In this document: in pieces, positions 55,767 through 64,000 of the stretch
Position numbering within the stretch: position 1 is the stretch's first letter
Layout: every line of letters begins with the position of its first letter
From: Enterobacter sp. RHBSTW-00175
GTDB taxonomy: Bacteria > Pseudomonadota > Gammaproteobacteria > Enterobacterales > Enterobacteriaceae
NCBI RefSeq assembly: GCF_013927005.1
Contig: NZ_CP055930.1
Span: 2,480,001 to 2,544,000 of the forward strand
Reading direction: 5' to 3'
Length of the DNA stretch: 64,000 bases
Translations under genes and position numbers: made by a program
The notes under the pieces: generated by a model
What the model was told of the DNA's origin: nothing
Seen by the model: the letters and a program-made list of their open reading frames with translations, nothing else
Databases searched by the model: none

Positions 55767-56123
55767 ATGCAGACCATTCGTTTTTTACCTGACCGTCTCA
55801 ACAGTGAGCCCGTGGTGTTTCGCGGGTTTACCACCCATGAGATGGGGCTGGCAGCCCTTGCCGGCGCGGGTGCGGGTCTGCTCCTGTCACTGCCGTTTAT
55901 CCCGCTTGCCGGCTGGGTTGTTGTTCCCACCGGCCTGCTGGTCATGCCGCTGCTGCTCGTCTGGTTCGGCGGCCGCTGGATGGCCAGGCTCAAGCGCGGT
56001 AAGCCTGAGAACTGGCTCTGGCAGCGACTGGAGACGAAAAAACGCCGGCTGGGGATGGGCAATCCGAAACTGATAGTGGATGCCCGGGGCTGGTCAGTGA
56101 AACGTAACAGGAGAGCCTCATGA
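55767..56123 (+). CDS. TIGR03750 conjugative transfer protein (TraL/VirB3-like)
   Basis: 118 residues: FLPDRLNSEPVVFRGFTTHEMGLAAL then two close membrane helices and a basic C-terminus (RWMARLKRGKPENWLWQRLETKKRRLG). Matches the VirB3-type layout. Overlaps next gene by 4 bp. Confidence 0.9.
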   Translation: MQTIRFLPDRLNSEPVVFRGFTTHEMGLAALAGAGAGLLLSLPFIPLAGWVVVPTGLLVMPLLLVWFGGRWMARLKRGKPENWLWQRLETKKRRLGMGNPKLIVDARGWSVKRNRRAS

Positions 56124-56779
56124 GCCGTTTTCGCCATGCGGTAAAAGACCGCGACCAGCATATTCAGACGCTGCGCATCGCCTGCGCCGTGCTCGCCTTT
56201 TTCCTTTTATTCACCTGTGCCGGCTGGATGCTGGCGCCCAGCAAGCTGACCGTGCATAACCCGCCGGATTTACGTACCGGCAGCACGCGGCCCTGGTGGG
56301 AAGTGCCACCCCCGACGGTCTACTCCTTTGCGTTCTACATTTTTCAGCAGCTCAATGCCTGGCCGAAAAACGGCGAGGTGGATTATTCCGGCAAAATCAA
56401 TGCGCTGTCGCCGTATCTGACGCCGTCCTGTCAGGATTTCCTGAAAGCGGATGCAAAGAAACGCGGTGACGCCGGGGAGCTCACCGACCGCGTGCGCGTG
56501 GTGTATGAAGTGCCCGGTCGCGGTTACCAGTCACAGAGCGTGACCGTACAGGATCGCGATCACTGGATTGCCCGCCTGGACGTGGTGGCCGACGAATATT
56601 TCCATGCCGAGCCGGTCAAACGCGCCCTGGTACGTTACCCGCTTAAAGTGGTGCGCTGGGAAGGTGATGCGGAGCGCAACCCGTTCGGTCTGGCGCTGGA
56701 CTGTTATGCCGGTGTGCCCCAGCGTCTGGAGGCGGCACCGCCTGCACCTAAACCGGAGAAGTCAGGAGTGTTTCAGTGA
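56120..56779 (+). CDS. TIGR03746 (PFL_4703) ICE protein, VirB8/TraE-like
   Basis: 219 residues: a single membrane segment (IACAVLAFFLLFTCAGWML), then a periplasmic domain with VYSFAFYIFQQLNAWPKNGEVDYSGKINALSPYLTPSCQDFL. Layout of the TraE/VirB8 bitopic core. Stop overlaps the next start (TGATG). Confidence 0.91.
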   Translation: MSRFRHAVKDRDQHIQTLRIACAVLAFFLLFTCAGWMLAPSKLTVHNPPDLRTGSTRPWWEVPPPTVYSFAFYIFQQLNAWPKNGEVDYSGKINALSPYLTPSCQDFLKADAKKRGDAGELTDRVRVVYEVPGRGYQSQSVTVQDRDHWIARLDVVADEYFHAEPVKRALVRYPLKVVRWEGDAERNPFGLALDCYAGVPQRLEAAPPAPKPEKSGVFQ

Positions 56780-57729
56780 TGAGTAAAAACCCCCACTACC
56801 GCGCCGGGCTGATGGCGCTGTCCTTCGCCCTGCTGCCCCTGGCAATGCTGGTATCACGTCCTGCCGGCGCAGATGAGCTGATGAAATGGGAGCGTATTCC
56901 GCTGCAGATCCCCCTGAAGGTGGGGCAGGAGCGGGTGGTCTTTGTGGACAAAAACGTCCGCGTCGGTTTTCCGCCGGCGCTTAACGGTAAACTCCGGGTG
57001 CAGAGCACCGGGGGAGCCGTCTACCTGAAAGCCGACAGCGCCTTTCCGCAGACGCGGGTGCAGCTGCAGGATGTGGAAAGCGGCGAGGTTCTGCTGTTTG
57101 ATATCGCCGCCGGTGAAAAAGGGCCGACTGAGCCGGTGCGGCTGGTCTACAGCGGTGATGTCAGCACGCTGAGTCACGCCGGCGATGCGGCCGGTCAGCC
57201 AGGTGGTGCAGACCGGGCTGCTTCCGGATCAGGCTCATCTGCTCCCACCGGCAGCGATGATGGTACTCAGGCAAAGCGTAAAAAAATCCGCTACAGCGCC
57301 CCCATCCCGGTGCTGCTGACCCGCTATGCCGCTCAGAGCCTTTATGCTCCGGCACGTACGGTCGAGGCGGTCCCGGGTATTCATCCGGTCAATCCTCATC
57401 TGCCCCGACGTGTCAGCACGCTGTATCCCTCTGAACCATTAACGGTCACGCCGCTGGCTGGCTGGGGTGTGGCAAACCGCAGCGTGGTGGCACTCAGGCT
57501 CACGAACACCGGCAGCCGTAAGGTCGTTCTGGATCCACGCTCGCTGCAGGGACAGTTTGTGTCCGCCACCTTCCAGCACCGCTGGGTCGGTCCTGCCGGC
57601 ACGCCGGAAGACACCACCACGGTGTATGTGGTGACCGCCGGTCGTCCGGAGAGCGCATTTATTGCTGAGCCGTCTGCGCTGCGTAAAGCGGCCCGCACGG
57701 TAAAACAGGAGGCCCGCCATGCAGATTAA
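56779..57729 (+). CDS. TIGR03749 (PFL_4704) ICE protein, VirB9/TraK-like
   Basis: 316 residues. Signal peptide (cleaved after GADE-region), then ELMKWERIPLQIPLKVGQERVVFVDKNVRVGFPPALNGKLRVQSTGGAVYLKADSAF, a beta-rich secretin-chaperone-like domain, a Ser/Gly linker and a C-terminal beta domain. TraK/VirB9 position in the core outer-membrane complex. Confidence 0.91.
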   Translation: MSKNPHYRAGLMALSFALLPLAMLVSRPAGADELMKWERIPLQIPLKVGQERVVFVDKNVRVGFPPALNGKLRVQSTGGAVYLKADSAFPQTRVQLQDVESGEVLLFDIAAGEKGPTEPVRLVYSGDVSTLSHAGDAAGQPGGADRAASGSGSSAPTGSDDGTQAKRKKIRYSAPIPVLLTRYAAQSLYAPARTVEAVPGIHPVNPHLPRRVSTLYPSEPLTVTPLAGWGVANRSVVALRLTNTGSRKVVLDPRSLQGQFVSATFQHRWVGPAGTPEDTTTVYVVTAGRPESAFIAEPSALRKAARTVKQEARHAD

Positions 57730-59221
57730 ATCTAATGCCCTGGTGAAAATTATCGTGCCGGCCGTGGTGATTGCCGGGCTGGCCGTGGGGCTCAAAAGCT
57801 GCAAAAACGAACCGGCAGAACAATCTCAGGCAAAACAAAGCGGCGGCCCCCTGCATAATCTCTCGCCGGATGAACTGAAGGCGCTGGGTGTGGAAGGCGA
57901 CACGCCGGAGGACACCCTGCGCACGCTTATCGGCCGGCTGAACGATGTGCGTGACCGCCAGAAAACGCTGGATAAGCAGAACGCGGATTTGGTGAAAGAA
58001 AACGAGCGGTTGCGCCGACGCAATCAGGACGTTTCAGGACAGGTGAATGAGGCCGTTAATGGTCTGCGCGAGCAGTACGACAAGCGGCAGGCGCAGCTTC
58101 AGAACGAACAACTGAGCCTGACGGCGAAAATCCAGGAGCTGACCGACAAACTCAAAAAGCCTGACACCGAGAAAAAAACGGCGGACAGCGATATCCCGCT
58201 GGGGCTGGGCCTGGACGGCATGGGCAGCAGTACCGGGGGGGCGGCTTCTCAGGGCAGCGACGGCATGATGTGGGTCGCGCCGACGGACCAGAAAGAGACG
58301 GACCCGCGGGACGCGGCCAGCGGCAAGGCATCTCCTCAGTTCCCGACTTCTTTTCTGGGTGAAAATGAGCTGACCCGACAGAAAGCGGCCTATGAGGAGA
58401 AAGTGAAGGGACGTACGAATGAAAAAGGGGCGGAAGAGAGCGCAGAGCCGGTTTACACGCTGCCGGAAAATTCCACGCTGGTCGGCAGCCGCGCCATGAC
58501 GGCACTGCTTGGCCGTGTGCCCATCAACGGCACCGTGACCGATCCTTATCCGTTTAAGGTGCTTATCGGTAAGGATAACCTGACGGCGAACGGCATCGAG
58601 TTACCGGACGTCGAAGGGGCGATTGTTTCCGGGACGGCCAGCGGAGACTGGACACTGTCCTGTGTGCGCGGGCAGGTTAACAGCGTCACCTTTGTCTTTT
58701 CCGACGGTACGGTACGCACCCTCCCCAGACCCGACGCCAGTAACAACGCCAGCGGGCAAAATAATAACGCTCAGGCTAAACAGGATACCGGCACCAGTGG
58801 CGGTATCGGCTGGATTTCGGATGAAAACGGGATCCCGTGCATTGGCGGCGAACGTAAGTCCAATGCCTCCACCTATCTGCCCACCATTTTTGGCCTGTCG
58901 GCTGCCGGTGCGGCGGGTGAAGCGATGAGCCAGGGGCAGTACACCACACAGAATAACGTGAATGGCATTTCCGCCACCATGACCGGCGACGCCGGACAGG
59001 CGGCGCTGGGGAAAGCCATTTCCGGCGGCATGTCTGAAACCACCGACTGGATCAAACAGCGTTACGGGATGACGTTTGATGCCATTTATGTGCCGCCTGG
59101 TGCCCGTCTCGCCGTGCATATCACCCGTCAGCTGGCCATTGATTATGAAGATAAGGGCCGTAAGGTGCGCTACGACTTCACCCTGCCGGGTGGCATCAGT
59201 GACAACGGCGGACTGGACTGA
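57719..59221 (+). CDS. TIGR03752 (PFL_4705) ICE protein, VirB10/TraB-like
   Basis: 500 residues: N-terminal membrane anchor (IIVPAVVIAGLAVGL), coiled coil (about 80-145: LNDVRDRQKTLDKQNADLVKENERLRRRNQD...), flexible linker, and a conserved VirB10-type beta barrel domain (LPENSTLVGSRAMTALLGRVPINGTVTDPYPFKVLIG ... YVPPGARLAVHITRQL). Energises and spans the envelope in the secretion channel. Overlaps the previous gene by 11 bp. Confidence 0.93.
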   Translation: MQIKSNALVKIIVPAVVIAGLAVGLKSCKNEPAEQSQAKQSGGPLHNLSPDELKALGVEGDTPEDTLRTLIGRLNDVRDRQKTLDKQNADLVKENERLRRRNQDVSGQVNEAVNGLREQYDKRQAQLQNEQLSLTAKIQELTDKLKKPDTEKKTADSDIPLGLGLDGMGSSTGGAASQGSDGMMWVAPTDQKETDPRDAASGKASPQFPTSFLGENELTRQKAAYEEKVKGRTNEKGAEESAEPVYTLPENSTLVGSRAMTALLGRVPINGTVTDPYPFKVLIGKDNLTANGIELPDVEGAIVSGTASGDWTLSCVRGQVNSVTFVFSDGTVRTLPRPDASNNASGQNNNAQAKQDTGTSGGIGWISDENGIPCIGGERKSNASTYLPTIFGLSAAGAAGEAMSQGQYTTQNNVNGISATMTGDAGQAALGKAISGGMSETTDWIKQRYGMTFDAIYVPPGARLAVHITRQLAIDYEDKGRKVRYDFTLPGGISDNGGLD

Positions 59222-59231
59222 GTACACGGCC

Positions 59232-59600
59232 ATGGCGGGACAGATAACGTTTTTCCCTCTTTCATCCGTGTGCTGGACGTTCAGCGACGGGGCAGGCTGG
59301 CATATTGACGTGATCCCTGCGTCTTCTGCGGTTCTGTTGCTGCGACCCGTAGCGCTGTTGCCTGCCGGCGCACCTTTACTGCGCTGGCGCGATGGCCAGC
59401 TTTTACTGGATATCGGCAGGTTCTCCCTGCCGCTCAGTGCCCGGGAGTGTGCCGTTTCGTGGCGCAGCCCGAAAATCCCGCGCCGGCTTTACTGCCCGCG
59501 TATGACATTACGGGAGCTGGGGCACCTGCTGAATGTCAGTGCGTTCGTTTTTATCTGCGGCGGTTACGATCCGGCCGCCTCACAAAGGAGATACCGGTAA
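59232..59600 (+). CDS. small conserved ICE protein
   Basis: 122 residues from ATG 59232 (MAGQITFFPLSSVCWTFSDGAGWHIDVIPASSAVLLLRPVALLPAGAPLLRW). No signal peptide, several Cys and Trp residues. The longer frame from 59076 overlaps the TraB-like gene and is rejected. Function unknown; sits between TIGR03752 and TIGR03751 genes in one operon. Confidence 0.78.
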   Translation: MAGQITFFPLSSVCWTFSDGAGWHIDVIPASSAVLLLRPVALLPAGAPLLRWRDGQLLLDIGRFSLPLSARECAVSWRSPKIPRRLYCPRMTLRELGHLLNVSAFVFICGGYDPAASQRRYR

Positions 59601-60010
59601 TGTACAGAACGGTTTTCATTCTGGCCCTGAGCTGTGTGATGCTCAGCGGCTGCTCAACCTCCAAAGAGGAAATGCTGCCGGCGGGCGATAACACCATGCT
59701 GGAACTGTGGAACGGGGCGGACGGTGGCGGCAGTACTTCCCGCCAGTCTGCGGCGGTCCGCGACACGCTGCGACGCCCGCTGACTGGCAGCGAAACGCAG
59801 GCGGACGCGCAGGCCGACCGCAGCTACAGCCGTACTCAGGAAAGCGAAATCACCCAGCAGTTTCCCCGGCTGCCCAACCCCGACATGGTGATGTACCTGT
59901 ATCCCCATCTGGCAGACGGTAACACGCCGGTGCCGGGTTACAGCACTGTGTTCCCGTTCTACAGCCAGACGCAGTATGCCATGCCTGGCGAGCGCACGGA
60001 GGCCCTGTAA
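59600..60010 (+). CDS. TIGR03751 conjugative transfer lipoprotein (TraV/VirB7-like)
   Basis: 136 residues, lipobox LSGC (Cys18 in MLSGCSTSKEEMLPAG), then ...QQFPRLPNPDMVMYLYPHLADGNTPVPGYSTVFPFYSQTQYAMPGE. Outer-membrane lipoprotein of the core complex. Starts on the last base of the previous stop and ends on the first base of the VirB4 gene. Confidence 0.92.
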   Translation: MYRTVFILALSCVMLSGCSTSKEEMLPAGDNTMLELWNGADGGGSTSRQSAAVRDTLRRPLTGSETQADAQADRSYSRTQESEITQQFPRLPNPDMVMYLYPHLADGNTPVPGYSTVFPFYSQTQYAMPGERTEAL

Positions 60011-62868
60011 TGCTTTCACTGTTTACGCGTAATAAATCCACCGACCGGCAGACGCCGGTTGATGACGGCCAGTCCGTTCAGGCAGATGAAACCCTGACCG
60101 CGGCCGTGAAGGGCCGGCAACCTCTGAAGCGCCCCGGGAAAATGACGCGCCAGGATGAGGAGAAGGTTTATCACGCCAATCCGTCCATCATTGACTTTTT
60201 GCCCTGGGCAGAATTTCTCGATGAAGAGCAGTGTCTCCTGCTCGATGACGGCGTGTCGGTGGGGGCCGTTTATGATGTGACACCGGTGGCGACCGAAGGG
60301 CGAACCGAAGAGCGCCTGGAACAGATCCGGGACTCGGTTGAGGATGCACTTCAGGACAGCTTTGATGAACATGACGTGAATCCCTGGGTCGTGCAGTTCT
60401 TCTGCCAGGACGAGGACGACACTGACGCGTACCTGGACAGGCTGCGCGGGTATGTCAAACCACATGCACAGCGCACGGCGTTTACCGACGCCTGGCTGGG
60501 TGAAATGGAGCGCCATATCCGCAGTATCTCCCGGCCTGAGGGACTTTTTACTGACTCGCTGATTACCGGCCAGCCGTGGCGCGGGCAGCAGCGCCGCACC
60601 CGGATGGTTGTTTATCGCTGGCTTGGTAAAAGCCGGGATCCGATGCCGCCGGTGGCGATGCTCAATCAGGTGTGCGACCGGGTCGTTAATGCCCTGGGCG
60701 GGGCGGGGATCCGCTGCACCCGGCAGAACGGCCTGCAGGTGCATGGCTGGCTGCTGCGGCTGTTCAATCCGTCACCGGACTGGGTGGAGAAAACCACGCT
60801 CTATCGGCAGGCTGCTTACGCAGACCCGCGCGAGACACCTGAAGGCACCGTGCCGGTCAGCAATGATTTTGCCGAAACCCTGTGGTTCACGCCGCCGGTT
60901 TCAGACCCGGAAAACGGCGTGTGGTGGATTGACAACAAGCCGCACTGCGCGGTGGCGGTGGAAAAACTGCGTACACCGCCGGAGCCGGGCACCCTGACCG
61001 GCGAGAAAAGCCGGGGTGAAAAGAAAATTAATGCCCTGATGGATATGTTTCCGGAAGGGACCATGGTGTGCATGACCGTGGTGGTACAGCCCCAGGACCG
61101 GCTTGAAGAGCAGTTTAACCGGCTGTCGAAAAATGCGGTCGGTGAGAATACCGAGTCGGGCCGCGTCCGCCAGGATGTGAAGACGGTCAAAGAGTATCTG
61201 GGCAACCGGCACAAGCTGTACCGGGCGGGGATCACCTTCCTGCTGCGCGGCGACGACATGACCAGCCTGAAGCGCAAGCGGCTGGAGCTGTCCACCGTAT
61301 TGCTCGGGGCCGGTCTGCAGCCGGTACGGCCGGAGTTTGAAGAAGGTCCGCTGAACAGCTGGCTGCGGGCGCTGCCGATGTGCTTTAACCCGGACAGCGA
61401 CAGAAAACACTGGTATACCCGTCTGACATGGGTTCAGCACCTGGCAGGACTTTTGCCGGTAACCGGGCGGGAAACCGGCACGGGGCACCCCGGCTTCAGC
61501 TTTTTCAACCGCGGCGGGGATACCCTGACATTCGATCCGCTCAACAAGCTCGACCGCACCCAGAACGCGCATCTGCTGTTGTTCGGCCCGACCGGGGCGG
61601 GCAAGTCGGCCACGCTGTGTGCCGCGCTCTCCCAGCTGATGGCCGTCCATCGTCCGCGGCTGTTTATTGCGGAGGCCGGGAATTCGTTCGGCCTGCTGGC
61701 CGACTTCTTTGACAGCCTCGGGCTGACGGTGAATAAAATCAGCGTCAAACCCGGGAGCGGCGTCAGTCTGCCGCCGTTTGCTGATGCTCACAAACTGGTG
61801 GAAGAAGGCCTGGCCGCCCAGGCCGTTGATGAGAGCGACCTGCCGGATATCGACACGGACGACGATGGCGAGGATGACAAGCGTGACGTTCTCGGTGAAA
61901 TGGAAATCTCCGCGCGCATGATGATCACCGGCGGTGACCCGAAAGAAGAGGCTGACCTTAAGCGTGCCGACAGGGCGATGATACGTGAGGCGCTGCTGAT
62001 GGCGGCACATGCCACGTATAAGGAAGGGCGGCAGATGCTGCCGTCTGACCTGCAGAAGGCGCTGTACGACATTGCCTCTGACAACGATGAGGGCGTCATC
62101 AATGTCCGCAATGCCCAGCGCAAGGCGAAAGCGGCGGAAATGGCGGAATCCCTGGGCATGTTCACTCAGGCCGGGAGCTTTGAAGCGGAGCTGTTCAACC
62201 GTGAAGGGGAGCTGTGGCCGGAAGCGGACGTGACGCTGGTCGACCTGGGGCATCTGGCGCGTGAGGGCTACGAGGCGCAGATGGCCCTGACCATGGTCTC
62301 GATGACCAACATGATTAACAACATCGCGGAGCGTGACCAGTTCCTGGGCCGGGATATTGTCTTCACGGTGGATGAGGCGCATATCGTGACGGTTAATCCG
62401 CTGCTGTCGCCGTACATGACCAAGGTGGTCAAGATGTGGCGTAAGCTCGGGGCCTGGTTGTGGCTGGCCACCCAGAATCTTAAGGATTACCCAGACATTG
62501 CCGAAAAGATGCTTAACATGGCGGAATGGTGGATTTGTCTGACCATGCCTCCGGAAGAGGTCAAAGATATCAGCCGTTTTCGCGCGCTCACGCCGGAGCA
62601 GGAATCGGTGCTGCTTTCCGCCAGTAAACTGTCGGGGTGTTATACGGAAGGCGTGGTGCTGGCGAAACGGATCGAAGCGCTGTTTCGTGCCGTGCCGCCC
62701 AGTCTCTTCCTGGCACTGGGCATGACGGAAAAAGAAGAGAAAGCCGAACGCCGGGCGCTGATGAATGAATTTCACTGCAGCGAACTGGAGGCGGCAAAAC
62801 GCGTCGCGCAGAATCTGGACCGTCTGCGCGGTCTGACGGAAAAACAACAGGAGCCTGCCACGGTATGA
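60010..62868 (+). CDS. VirB4/TraC-type conjugative ATPase (TIGR03744, PFL_4706)
   Basis: 952 residues. N-terminal TraC-type domain, motor with Walker A LLFGPTGAGKSATLCAAL (G526 to K532) and Walker B DIVFTVDEAHIV (D788, E789), linked by an acidic insertion (DIDTDDDGEDDKRDVL, about 613-635). Energises pilus assembly and substrate transfer at the inner membrane. Overlaps the next small gene. Confidence 0.95.
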   Translation: MLSLFTRNKSTDRQTPVDDGQSVQADETLTAAVKGRQPLKRPGKMTRQDEEKVYHANPSIIDFLPWAEFLDEEQCLLLDDGVSVGAVYDVTPVATEGRTEERLEQIRDSVEDALQDSFDEHDVNPWVVQFFCQDEDDTDAYLDRLRGYVKPHAQRTAFTDAWLGEMERHIRSISRPEGLFTDSLITGQPWRGQQRRTRMVVYRWLGKSRDPMPPVAMLNQVCDRVVNALGGAGIRCTRQNGLQVHGWLLRLFNPSPDWVEKTTLYRQAAYADPRETPEGTVPVSNDFAETLWFTPPVSDPENGVWWIDNKPHCAVAVEKLRTPPEPGTLTGEKSRGEKKINALMDMFPEGTMVCMTVVVQPQDRLEEQFNRLSKNAVGENTESGRVRQDVKTVKEYLGNRHKLYRAGITFLLRGDDMTSLKRKRLELSTVLLGAGLQPVRPEFEEGPLNSWLRALPMCFNPDSDRKHWYTRLTWVQHLAGLLPVTGRETGTGHPGFSFFNRGGDTLTFDPLNKLDRTQNAHLLLFGPTGAGKSATLCAALSQLMAVHRPRLFIAEAGNSFGLLADFFDSLGLTVNKISVKPGSGVSLPPFADAHKLVEEGLAAQAVDESDLPDIDTDDDGEDDKRDVLGEMEISARMMITGGDPKEEADLKRADRAMIREALLMAAHATYKEGRQMLPSDLQKALYDIASDNDEGVINVRNAQRKAKAAEMAESLGMFTQAGSFEAELFNREGELWPEADVTLVDLGHLAREGYEAQMALTMVSMTNMINNIAERDQFLGRDIVFTVDEAHIVTVNPLLSPYMTKVVKMWRKLGAWLWLATQNLKDYPDIAEKMLNMAEWWICLTMPPEEVKDISRFRALTPEQESVLLSASKLSGCYTEGVVLAKRIEALFRAVPPSLFLALGMTEKEEKAERRALMNEFHCSELEAAKRVAQNLDRLRGLTEKQQEPATV

Positions 62869-63242
62869 TGACACTGAAGTACCCTGAACCCACTATTCAT
62901 GAGCACAGTGGCTCAGCCCTGTTCACCCTGTCGCCTCAGGGGGAGCCCGGTGTGCTCCCGGCGACCCATCAGCACCTGGTGAGGCTGCGGGCAATGCTCA
63001 GGCAGCGCCTGACCGGTCCGGTCAGAATGACCTGTCACCCGCACCGGGTGGGACTCAGCAGCAGCGTGGCCATCTATCTTGAGGGAAAGCTGAAGCAGGC
63101 GGTGAACATCCTTATCACCGTGACGGGACAGACGAGCTGGCCGCAGGAAGAGGAGTATGCGCATCCGCGCTGGTATATCACGGTGCCGGATTCGGCCGAC
63201 CTGGCGTATCTGATGCTGTGGATTAACGGGCTGGACGTTTAA
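62865..63242 (+). CDS. small conserved ICE protein after VirB4
   Basis: 125 residues, no signal or membrane segment: MMTLKYPEPTIHEHSGSALFTLSPQGEPGVLPATHQHLVRLRAMLRQRLTGP... The ATG overlaps the VirB4 stop codon (ATGA). Function unknown. Last gene before the operon terminator. Confidence 0.78.
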   Translation: MMTLKYPEPTIHEHSGSALFTLSPQGEPGVLPATHQHLVRLRAMLRQRLTGPVRMTCHPHRVGLSSSVAIYLEGKLKQAVNILITVTGQTSWPQEEEYAHPRWYITVPDSADLAYLMLWINGLDV

Positions 63243-63302
63243 AACGAAAACTTGTCTTCACCAGGAGCATGATAACAAAAAGAACAGAATGCTTTTTTGA
63301 TG

Positions 63303-63327
63303 CCGGCCGCTGGGGCCGGTTTTTTTA
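63303..63327 (+). terminator. terminator of the transfer operon
   Basis: CCGGCC-GCTGG-GGCCGG followed by TTTTTTT. Strong intrinsic terminator that closes this half of the transfer operon before a cargo segment. In sister ICEs the operon usually goes on here with TIGR03757/TIGR03756 genes, so a cargo insertion at this point is suggested. Confidence 0.93.
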
Positions 63328-63371
63328 TGACTGGCGAGTTTTAGTAAAACGGTAACGCGCGAGGTGTGGGA

Positions 63372-63406
63372 TGAAAATAAAGTTTCCTCCTTGAAAATAG
63401 AGTTTC
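63372..63406. repeat. two tandem TGAAAATARAGTTTC repeats
   Basis: TGAAAATAAAGTTTC (63372-63386) and TGAAAATAGAGTTTC (63392-63406), 20 bp apart and each with internal TGAAA-N6-TTTC symmetry. Could be operator sites or, given the 20 bp spacing, a leftover end of an IS21-like element. Confidence 0.6.
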
Positions 63407-63411
63407 ACCCT

Positions 63412-63457
63412 AAGCCAACGTGCGCTATGTTGATGATATCAACTAGGACGTTGGCTT
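63412..63457. repeat. nested inverted repeat before a short reading frame
   Basis: Outer arms AAGCCAACGT (63412-63421) / ACGTTGGCTT (63448-63457), inner arms GTTGAT (63429-63434) / ATCAAC (63438-63443). Two concentric palindromes ending just before the ATG at 63462. Regulatory site or recombination relic; no family recognised. Confidence 0.7.
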
Positions 63458-63461
63458 TGTT

Positions 63462-63590
63462 ATGGCTGGCACATTAAGACTCGAGATACGTCGAAAATTG
63501 GATAAATGTATTGCTAAGCAGTCAGGATTCCCTATAGCTCGCCTTCGGAGTAGGAGAAACCATGAAGGATGCCGTCTGGTCCGCGAGTGA
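63462..63590 (+). CDS. possible 42-residue basic peptide
   Basis: Begins MAGTLRLEIRRKLDKCIAKQ and ends at a TGA at 63588-63590. Very basic; no good ribosome binding site. May be a start fragment of a lost gene. Low support. Confidence 0.3.
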   Translation: MAGTLRLEIRRKLDKCIAKQSGFPIARLRSRRNHEGCRLVRE

Positions 63591-63697
63591 AAAGTGCTGC
63601 ATTGTACGTAAGGTTAAGAATCGCTGTCATAGTGTATCTATTCAGTATGTGTGCATATACAATAACGCAATTGCACAGACATATGCGGGGCGTTTTC

Positions 63698-63937
63698 ATG
63701 CGATTCACTGACCTCAAAAGTGAGACCTTAAATCTAAGAGTTTCCAGAAAGTTCAAACAGGCCTTAAAGAAGGCAGCGGAGCATGAGCAGCGGAGCATGG
63801 TGAATATGCTTGAGGTACTCCTTTGTGACTATTGCGACCACAAAGGCATTGTGTTGCAAAGCCCAGAAGCCAGCCAAGAACTTGGTCAGGGTCGAGCAGT
63901 AACTGGCCGTAAAAAAAACGTAGGGGTTTCTATATGA
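63698..63937 (+). CDS. ribbon-helix-helix DNA-binding protein, cargo
   Basis: 79 residues from ATG 63698. TLNLRVSRKFKQALKKAAEHEQRSMVNMLEVLLCDYC matches the Arc/MetJ/CopG ribbon-helix-helix pattern (beta strand, then two helices with basic first helix). Likely autoregulator of the cargo operon. Its stop overlaps the methyltransferase start (ATGA). Confidence 0.78.
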   Translation: MRFTDLKSETLNLRVSRKFKQALKKAAEHEQRSMVNMLEVLLCDYCDHKGIVLQSPEASQELGQGRAVTGRKKNVGVSI

Positions 63938-64000
63938 CTTTTCGCTATATTGGCTCCAAATCTAGACTCGTCGACAAGATAGCATCCCACATTGGGCCGC
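63934..64000 (+). CDS. D12-class adenine DNA methyltransferase, N-terminus only
   Basis: First 22 codons before the window ends: MTFRYIGSKSRLVDKIASHI. The RYIGSKSRL start is the SAM-binding motif I of Dam/DpnM-type N6-adenine methyltransferases. Together with the upstream ribbon-helix-helix gene this suggests a modification or restriction-modification cargo module whose body lies beyond the window. Confidence 0.72.
   Translation, partial: MTFRYIGSKSRLVDKIASHIGP

Noticed and set aside
60901-62874. 657-residue frame on the minus strand
   Set aside because: Lies opposite the VirB4-type ATPase with clear Walker motifs; a chance long frame in GC-rich DNA.

Overview
The window is enterobacterial chromosome (1 to about 33,985) joined at a tRNA-Phe attachment site to the first about 30 kb of an integrative and conjugative element (ICE) of the SPI-7/PFGI-1 class (33,997 to 64,000). 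Gene order fdhF - sugar operon - yjdP - phnPONMLKJIHGFEDC - phnB - yjdM - crfC - yjcZ - proP matches the E. coli/Salmonella/Enterobacter group. The palindromic repeat with the CCCTCTCCC core between genes is like that in Enterobacter and close relatives, so a member of that group is the best guess; species cannot be fixed from this sequence alone.

Chromosomal part. An IS1 copy (left edge, incomplete) has cut off the last 13 residues of the selenoprotein formate dehydrogenase H (fdhF), whose sigma-54 promoter, Sec codon and SECIS hairpin are all still visible. Next comes a pentose/ketose utilisation operon (ABC importer, D-lyxose isomerase, PfkB-type kinase, class II aldolase) bracketed by an OmpR-type response regulator and a hybrid sensor kinase that probably control it. 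The carbon-phosphorus lyase operon phnCDEFGHIJKLMNOP follows, complete and with an intact phnE. Then come phnB and yjdM, the dynamin-like crfC with its partner yjcZ, the 2-keto-3-deoxygluconate permease kdgT (with a near-consensus KdgR operator) and the osmolyte transporter proP, whose CRP site and sigma-S-type promoter are recognisable. An IS4-family element sits in the terminator between proP and a NicO-type Ni/Co exporter.

ICE part. The left attachment site is a 49 bp remnant of the 3' half of a minus-strand tRNA-Phe gene, still followed by the native tRNA terminator. Behind it lie the maintenance genes (ParA, DnaB-like helicase, ParB, DUF2786, DUF2857, ParE-like small protein), an STY4528-type replication protein, the TIGR03761 protein, a lipoprotein, topoisomerase III, the STY4534-type replication protein and SSB. 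A DUF4160/DUF2442 pair follows. Then comes the mating apparatus: PilL2, TIGR03759, transglycosylase, TIGR03765, a membrane-anchored Mrr-type nuclease, the TraD coupling protein, TIGR03747, RAQPRD, TIGR03758, 03745, 03750, 03746, 03749, 03752, 03751 and the VirB4-type ATPase. The relaxase, integrase and remaining transfer genes must lie beyond the right edge. A cargo segment starts at about 63,330 with a ribbon-helix-helix protein and the first codons of a D12-class adenine methyltransferase.

Most unusual signals: (1) four GTTCGG-N3-CCGAAC-type dyads and a symmetric TACGTACGTA / TCACAC-N3-GTGTGA / TACGTACGTA cluster inside the STY4528-type gene, one dyad in a different reading frame from the others, which looks like a replication origin embedded in the initiator gene; (2) a 635 bp non-coding gap between topB and the STY4534 gene holding a putative terminated structured RNA, an operator-overlapped promoter and a leader of consecutive hairpins, possibly a single-strand-activated entry promoter; (3) a 36 bp-period tandem repeat carrying large palindromes just after the replication gene.
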